NCBI RefSeq assembly: GCF_000516985.1 | Contig: NW_006917091.1 | Coordinates: 244,285-308,284 of the forward strand | DNA from: Pestalotiopsis fici W106-1 | Lineage: Eukaryota; Ascomycota; Sordariomycetes; Amphisphaeriales; Sporocadaceae | Direction: 5' to 3' | DNA: 64,000 nt | In this document: in pieces, positions 58,174 through 64,000 of the stretch | Layout of the letters: each line of letters starts with the position of its first letter | Numbering within the stretch: position 1 is the stretch's first letter | The notes under the pieces: generated by a model | Seen by the model: only the letters and a program-made list of their open reading frames with translations | The model's database searches: none | Told to the model about the DNA's origin: nothing | Made by a program: the position numbers and the translations under genes

Positions 58174-59616
58174 TTATCCATCTACCGTGTTGCTGTTATC
58201 TGCACATTGGAAAACTCCAGACACTGCGCCCTCGCGAAACTGCTCAATGATTACAACAACATTCGCAAACGTACCACCAATTGTGACAAACAGACCCATG
58301 ACAAAGATTGCCACGTGAAGCCACCACATGACTTTCATACGTAGTGTGCCCGCGCGGTACTGGGGATGCATACAGAACCACATGATGGCAGGAAGACAAA
58401 TACCCAACGGCCCAAAACCCAGGGAACCAATCAGAGAGACCAGCGACCCGTAAAAGGGAATCGCTTCGCAGATCAACCAGCCAATGAGACCTGTACCATA
58501 GGTTGATGCGAGCCAGACCGTCCAATGTTGCCAAGTATTGGCAGTCAAATGCCTGGAGCCGCGCAGGACCCGGACGAAAACGGATTTCCCCGAGATATGA
58601 ACGCAAATCATACCGCCTGCAATCAGACCCGGGATCGATATGGCATACGACACAATCTTGATGGTCGGGCCGGCCGAACCCAGTGCCGGTGTAGCCAGCC
58701 ACTGACCGGCGTAGCGATACATGACCATGCCAATGACCATGTACGACACAATGATCCAGGTCATGGTGACATAGACACTCCGAAAGTAGTGTCGGGGTTG
58801 TCTCATTTCCGAAATGACCGGGACGTAGCCAGAGGTGTTTGCGGAGGAGGCGTAGATAATGAGCGAGGCTGACCATGCACTGGCGAATGTGACGCTGGAT
58901 GATGGAAACGCCGAGAATCCCAAGTCGTAATCGCCAGTGGCAGGTGCGGACGCGGGTCGGTCGCGGATGGCCGTTGCAATGAGCACCACCAGGATGGCCA
59001 CGACGATTGAAATGAAGCCGACCCAGGTGATCCATGCAGTCTTCTCAATCTTTCGGATACTTCCAATCGTGGAAACCACGATATAAGAGACAAAGGCAAA
59101 CAGAACAGTACACGTGCCATGGTGAGTGACGGCATTGAGCGCAATGGAGAGACCTAGAATCGAGAGTCCAGTACAAAGTATCCAAGAGACGAGATACAAA
59201 AACTCGGTGATCTCTTTGGAGACCAGTGCCCATTTCTTGGACCCAGAACTGAGCTGAAGTGCAGCAATTTCTGCACCATCGGCGACCGTATGCAGCGACG
59301 GGTGCAGGAGCTTGAATTCACCCTGGATCACGGCCATGTACATGTTGACCAAGCCCCAAAACAGGATGAAAATGGCACCAGGAACGGCGCCCAGATCATT
59401 CAGGGCGGAAGGGAGTGACAAGACGCCCGTGGCAAACGTCATCTTGAGCATGAACATGGCCGCTCGTATCCATCCCACGTTGCGAAAATTGACTGCGCCC
59501 TCGCCGCCGCCAAACACTTCGGCTTCAGTCTCAATCACGTCTCCGACGATTACTGGGCTGGATGAGCCCGACGGGACGCTGGTTTTGCATTTCTCTTTGC
59601 CTTTTTCGATATCCAT
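58174..59616 (-). CDS. Amino-acid transporter, Aa_trans (AAAP) family
   Basis: A single exon with 480 residues from the ATG at 59616; the frame is open upstream, but the family alignment starts here. About eleven TM helices are seen. The opening GGGEGAVNFRNVGWIRAAMF and KMTFATGVLSLPSALNDLGAVPG correspond to TM1 of fungal neutral amino-acid permeases of the Mtr type. YLVSWILCTGLSILG, ANTSGYVPVISEMRQPRHYFRS and IGSLGFGPLGICLPAIMW follow. It would import an amino acid or amino-acid-like compound, and 5-oxoproline is possible in this setting. It converges on the pxpA-like gene and is divergent from the amidase gene. Confidence 0.92.
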   Translation of the reverse strand: MDIEKGKEKCKTSVPSGSSSPVIVGDVIETEAEVFGGGEGAVNFRNVGWIRAAMFMLKMTFATGVLSLPSALNDLGAVPGAIFILFWGLVNMYMAVIQGEFKLLHPSLHTVADGAEIAALQLSSGSKKWALVSKEITEFLYLVSWILCTGLSILGLSIALNAVTHHGTCTVLFAFVSYIVVSTIGSIRKIEKTAWITWVGFISIVVAILVVLIATAIRDRPASAPATGDYDLGFSAFPSSSVTFASAWSASLIIYASSANTSGYVPVISEMRQPRHYFRSVYVTMTWIIVSYMVIGMVMYRYAGQWLATPALGSAGPTIKIVSYAISIPGLIAGGMICVHISGKSVFVRVLRGSRHLTANTWQHWTVWLASTYGTGLIGWLICEAIPFYGSLVSLIGSLGFGPLGICLPAIMWFCMHPQYRAGTLRMKVMWWLHVAIFVMGLFVTIGGTFANVVVIIEQFREGAVSGVFQCADNSNTVDG

Positions 59617-60471
59617 AGTGACCAACTGTTGTGCCAAAAAAACAAGAAGCGCTGACTGAGCAAGATATGTACAATTACTAGGGAGTCGCAGAGTGAACTG
59701 TTTAAGTGTTTCAAACTTATTTATCATTATTCTTGGTACCAAAGTCATGTATACATCATTCAAATAGCTGCTTTTACAACTTCGCGCTCCTCGTCAAAGT
59801 CAAATAAGGTTCACAAGCATCAAGCCGACCATGAAGGGTACCCGATAAGCTTGCGATAATTATATGGGGCTGATAGCAGTTGATGCACATCATTTCGATG
59901 CATGGTGCAGATCATTAACCAAATGCATAACTCGGCATATATCATGAATGGTAGCAGATCTGCCCAACATGGTTTGGTTTCGATGCAACGATCCATCTTG
60001 ACGACATGATACTCCCTGCCGTCTTATCAAGGCGCGGAAATCAACAGCTATCCCGATTCTCCAACTCTTTGACATCCGGAATGATGCGTAGCTCCGCTGG
60101 ACAATGGCCGGCGGCAGTGGAGTGTCCTATAGCCAAATCGTACAGGGATTCTCGAGGCCGTCTCCGACGCTGATAAGCGATAGATTGACTACCCGTTCCC
60201 AACCAACACGGGGTCTGTGGATCATTGCGGCATCATACACCTCCGCTTATCGCCACATCTATTGGAGACTGATCGAGAATATCAGACCGGCGGCGATATC
60301 CTTATTAGAGAAATTTCAGTCCGAAGACTGTTGAATATCATCATTTCTAGTGTCGCCATTCTTTGATTTCATGAGGATTAGAGTTTATTTTTGTTACAAT
60401 TCGTCACGCAAACACTTATTCGACTATCAAGATTTGTGAAACAGGATAGTATCGTTCTTTTTTATCCAAGA
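59617..60471. promoter_or_regulatory. Divergent promoter, transporter / amidase, rich in GATA motifs
   Basis: The 855-bp interval contains HGATAR matches near 59843, 59854, 59871, 60024, 60171 and 60178, with more near 60246 and 60424. The density resembles that of nitrogen-regulated fungal promoters. A short open frame near 60104-60334 has no protein-like features and is not called. Confidence 0.5.
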
Positions 60472-62207
60472 ATGGCGATAGTTACTGCCCCTGAGTGAGT
60501 CGCAATAATGGCCATTCAATTCCGATGTCTGCTTACACGTTGCAGTGGCTCCAAGCTCAACCCGGAAGAAGTCAAGGCTCTACTGGCAAAGGCGGGCTTG
60601 GCTCAATCAGACACCCTCGTGCAAGATTGGTGTACTCTGCTAGGCTCCTTCGAAGACAGCATACAAGATGTCTTGAGCCAGGAGGACGACCTTCCACGTC
60701 CCGACATGACCAAGTACCCGAGGACAGAAATCAAGATTCCCGAAAATGCCGGGGAAAGCGACAAAGGCGGGTGGGCTGTGACCTGTGTCGCACAAAGCAC
60801 AGCACCCGTGAGCTCACTTCTTGCCGGCAAGAAGGTGGCCCTCAAGGACAATATTGCCTTTGCCGGCATGCGCTGTCTGAATGGCATGGATCCTTTGGGA
60901 AAGGAGTGGGTTCCCGAGTATGATGCTACGGTGGCGACGAGGATCATGGACGCCGGCGGAATCATTGTTGGCAAAGCAACTTGTGAAAATGCGTGCATGG
61001 AAGCTTCATCAGACACTTCATGGACAGGCATTGTGCACAACCCGTATGCTGACTATTATTCATGCGGCGGCTCAAGCAGTGGATCTGGTCGTGTAGTTGC
61101 GACAGGGTCGGCAGACATGGCACTTGGATGCGACCAAGGAGGGTGAGTGATGGACACCAGAACCATCACATTATACCAGAATTTGCTAACAAGGCACCAA
61201 GTTCAGTCCGTATCCCTTCCACATTCTGCGGTCTCGTTGGTCTCAAGCCTACTTGGGGCTTGGTTCCCTATAGCGGCATTCTCGGGTTGCACGCGGACAT
61301 TGACCATTGTGGACCCATGACCCAAACGGTGCAAGACAATGCTCTGCTTCTGGAAGCAATCGCTGGTCCCGACGGTATGGACGACAGACAACCCAGAATG
61401 CTGCCTGAAGAGTCCTTGAAATTCTCCAAGTCATTGGCCGCATTCCTGAGTGCCACTGAATCATTATCGAAGCCACTTGAAGGCATCAAGGTCGGAATCC
61501 TCAAGGAGGGATTCGAGCTCAGTGTGTTGGATGCAAATGTCGAAAAGGCAGTCCGCGCTGCGATTGCCGATCTCTCTGCCCTCGGAGCTCAGGTCGTCGA
61601 AGTATCCATCCCAGAGCACAATCAGGTATGTGCTGCATGGACTTGTACACAAGCCTTGGCCGGTGCACGGGATGGCCTTCTCGGAGATAGGACTGGTCGC
61701 AAGGAGCTCTACATGACCGACAGAGCTGGTGGCCCTGAAAGTCAGGTCACACAGCAGAGGTTCGACACGTGGGGACCCGGTGCTCAAAACATGTACATGA
61801 AGTACCTCTATGTCGCCGAGAAGTACGGTGCATTGGTGAGTGCCAAGGCGTCCAATCTGATCCGAAAGTACACGAGGGCGTACGATGCCGCGCTTGCGTC
61901 CTTGGATGTTCTCGTCATGCCGACCATACCATTTCCCGCGACCCCCAGCTTCCGTGAAGGGGGAGATCACACAACTTTGGAAAGGCTGACTCGCATGGCT
62001 GGTACTGTACTAAACACGGCACCTTTCAACGCGACCGGGCATCCAGCTCTGTCAGTTCCTGTCGGTTTCGTTTCCGCTCCTGGTGATTCTTCGATTTGGC
62101 TCCCGACTGCTTTGCAAATCGTGGGCAAGCAATTTGACGACTTGACCTGTCTCAAGGTAGCAGGGGCTTGGGAGCGTCACAAGGACTGGAAAACGCTGCA
62201 ATTCTGA
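60472..62207 (+). CDS. Amidase-signature family hydrolase
   Basis: Three exons (60472-60494, 60546-61142, 61202-62207) encode 541 residues; exon 1 is 23 nt and supplies MAIVTAPD. The amidase-signature triad is visible: Lys in GKKVALKDNIAF, cis-Ser in SCGGSSSGSGR and nucleophile Ser in GCDQGGSVRIPSTFCG. The blocks EYDATVATRIMDAGGIIVGKATCE and GLKPTWGLVPYSGI resemble amidases associated with nitrile metabolism. The 100-residue N-terminal extension is also typical of those enzymes. It is probably cytosolic and hydrolyses a carboxamide to acid plus ammonia. As the allophanate-hydrolase domain of Dur1,2 is also of this fold, a partner role to the carboxylase-like protein was considered. The C-terminal allophanate-specific domain is absent. 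Confidence 0.93.
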
Positions 62208-62428
62208 GACGTCTAAAATTGATATTGTGTTCTTGGATGGCATGTGGTGAACCAGTATTGTTTCGGGCAGAAGGCTGTTGAATTCAATGACATTTGATGC
62301 TATACAACTTTTTTATTGCCACCTAGAGCGCGATATAGTGCTGGATAGAAATAGATGTGATGATTCATAGATTGACGCACAACAATGTCTATGTAGCTTG
62401 ACCCGTGACTTACCATGGCCAGCAATAT

Positions 62429-63922
62429 TTACTCTGTTCTCTTGCGTGGCGTTGGGATGCAAAACCAGCTAATCATCATGACCGCGAACAGGCCAATGGC
62501 GATGGGGTGCAACACAAATGTGCCCACAGCTTGAGCAAGGATTCCCGTCGTGAAGGGTGCAATAGCGCCGCCCGAGCTCCCAAACGCACTAATTACCGCC
62601 ATGCCACTTGCTTGTTCCTTTCTAGACAAGTTTCTCGTAAAGATCACAGCAGCACCAGTATAGACCGGTCCAAGCAGAAGACCCACGATGGCCAGAGCGA
62701 CTGCATTTCCAATCACGTTTGGGACAAGCCACACCAGAAGCTCGAAAATTGTAGCACCAGCCACAATTCCGTAGACGAATCTTTTCTCGCCAATTCGTGC
62801 TGCAAGCGGCGAGAGGAAAAATCGACCAAGAGTAATACCCGCCCAGAAACCGGATGAAACATAACCAACGCGCGTCGGGTCGCCATTGCGCATTGTAATG
62901 AGGAATGAGATGACCCAGCCAGAAATGGAGACTTCAGATCCTTGGTAGGCAAAGATGAAAAGAGCTCCCAGTAGGACGACTTTGGTCCGGAAGGCCTGAA
63001 GCATTGCCTTTAGCTGTTGTGTGCCACGTTGACTCGTCTCGACCGGTCCCAGTTCGGTCTGAGTTTCCTGCTCAAACGTCCAAAACGTCCACGGGGCAAA
63101 TCCGAGATTAAAAATGGCAAGACCGAGAGTGATGAGGTAGTACATGCTCCAAGAGACTCCATTGGACACCATGCTTGTTGCTATCAGGGGTCCGACTATG
63201 CCTCCAACACCATACGATCCATGGGCCATGCCTAGCGCAGTTCCCGCGCTTGGGAGGTTAGCCAGGAAGACGTTGTACATTGAGAGACTAGTCGCCAAGC
63301 CGAAGCCAACGAGGAAGAACGAGACGACTATGGCGGGGATCGGCACCGCACAGATGATAGGGATGTATCCTGCAATCAAAAACATCATGCAGATGCCAAA
63401 TGCCCTGGCACTTCCAAATCTTGCTTGCAAGCTGTCCACAAAAGGCGCAGCAGTGATGAAGCCAATGGCGACTCCCACAAAGATAAGAGACACAGTACCG
63501 TATCCAATGTTGTAGTGGCTGGTGGGTGTAAGTTTTGCAGCCTTTGATTGAGTGAGGAGGCAAACTCACGTCTCCATGTACGGAATGAGCGCACCAGCTG
63601 CGGAATCATTCAGGCCTCCCGTAAAGCTCATGCTGCAACAAGCCGCGAGCCTAAGCTTATCTTTCCTGGAACTGAAGATGCTTGGGAAAACTTCCGCGGC
63701 TGCCTCCTCTGCAACGGGGGAGCCAGTATAGCTCGCACCGGCTGCTCTCCTGGCCGGTCCAGATGCTGTCGGATCTGTGGGCTTGAGGCTGGCGAGTTCA
63801 ACGAGATCATGTTCATGGTTCTGAATAGCATGAGTCACCGAAAGTGCTCTCTCTGGTTGGCTCGGGAGTTTACTGTGCGGTGGCTCGACATGCAAGAGAC
63901 CACTGAAGGCTACAGAATCCAT
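62429..63922 (-). CDS. MFS transporter, fucose-permease/Bsc6-like
   Basis: Two exons (63922-63570, 63518-62429) encode 480 residues. A 90-residue hydrophilic N-terminus precedes twelve TM helices. Blocks seen are FTGGLNDSAAGALIPYMETHYNIGYGT, GFITAAPFVDSLQARFG, GMAHGSYGVGGIVGPLIATSM and a symmetric second half (YQGSEVSISGWVISFL, GYVSSGFWAGITLGRFFLSPL, GSSGGAIAPFTTGIL). This is the pattern of the fungal MFS group related to bacterial FucP and yeast-type Bsc6. The gene converges on the amidase gene. The substrate is unknown, but its position suggests it closes the catabolic block. Confidence 0.9.
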
Positions 63923-64000
63923 GGTGTCGTAAGATGGCAGACTAGAAGGATACTATGTCAATAATAGTAGTAGCAATTTAGAAAAAGAAGTTTCTGATTG

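Noticed and set aside
60104..60334. 77-codon frame between transporter and amidase
   Set aside because: No protein-like features; the interval is better explained as a GATA-rich promoter.

Overview
The window is nuclear DNA of a filamentous ascomycete (Pezizomycotina). Most genes carry short introns of about 48-110 bp with GTRNGT-type donors and CTAAC/CTGAC-like branch points. The gene set is typical of that group: a CFEM-PTH11-type receptor, an RTA1-like protein, a DUF7136-type surface protein, Dal5-type MFS permeases and a tannase-family esterase. I cannot name the species. Twenty-seven protein genes are supported. No rRNA, CRISPR or intact transposon is visible, and a by-eye look for tRNA B-box motifs gave no convincing tRNA.

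Layout. (1) 1.4-7.6 kb: CFEM-PTH11 receptor, a four-TM protein of unknown role, RTA1-like protein. (2) 8.5-15 kb: secreted GH3 beta-glucosidase, then an amino-acid permease divergent from a proline racemase/hydroxyproline epimerase-type enzyme. (3) 16-27.6 kb: HMG-box-like protein, GPI-type surface protein, an aldo-keto reductase fused to a Rid/YjgF domain, a sterol-glucosyltransferase-like enzyme and a secreted type-B carboxylesterase. (4) 27.6-38.7 kb: two head-to-head amidohydrolases of different architecture (one with an N-terminal beta-propeller) and two head-to-head MFS transporters. (5) 39-41.7 kb: repeat-bearing stretch with a 12-bp minisatellite and a 94-bp tandem repeat. (6) 41.7-49.3 kb: NTF2-like/flavin monooxygenase fusion, a second PTH11-like receptor, a scytalone-dehydratase-like protein with altered active-site positions, and an MFS transporter. 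(7) 49.3-50.9 kb: gene-poor, with a 42-bp perfect palindrome and a RIP-like diverged duplication. (8) 50.9-63.9 kb: tannase-family esterase followed by the most interesting block. That block holds a urea-carboxylase-like protein (biotin carboxylase, KipA/PxpC, KipI/PxpB and biotinyl domains), a divergent LamB/YcsF (PxpA) gene, an amino-acid transporter, an amidase and an MFS carrier.

Main hypothesis. Bacterial PxpA, PxpB and PxpC together form the ATP-dependent 5-oxoprolinase. Here a eukaryote keeps PxpA head-to-head with a fused protein containing both PxpB and PxpC homologues. In that fused protein the biotin-acceptor lysine position of the C-terminal biotinyl domain reads Glu (EAMEME instead of EAMKM-type). 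The biotin-carboxylase active-site residues look intact. With the transporters, the amidase and many GATA-factor motifs between the genes, this suggests a nitrogen-regulated catabolic cluster for a lactam, 5-oxoproline or amide. Its carboxylase-like hub may no longer work through biotin. The architecture is read from the sequence; the function is inference.
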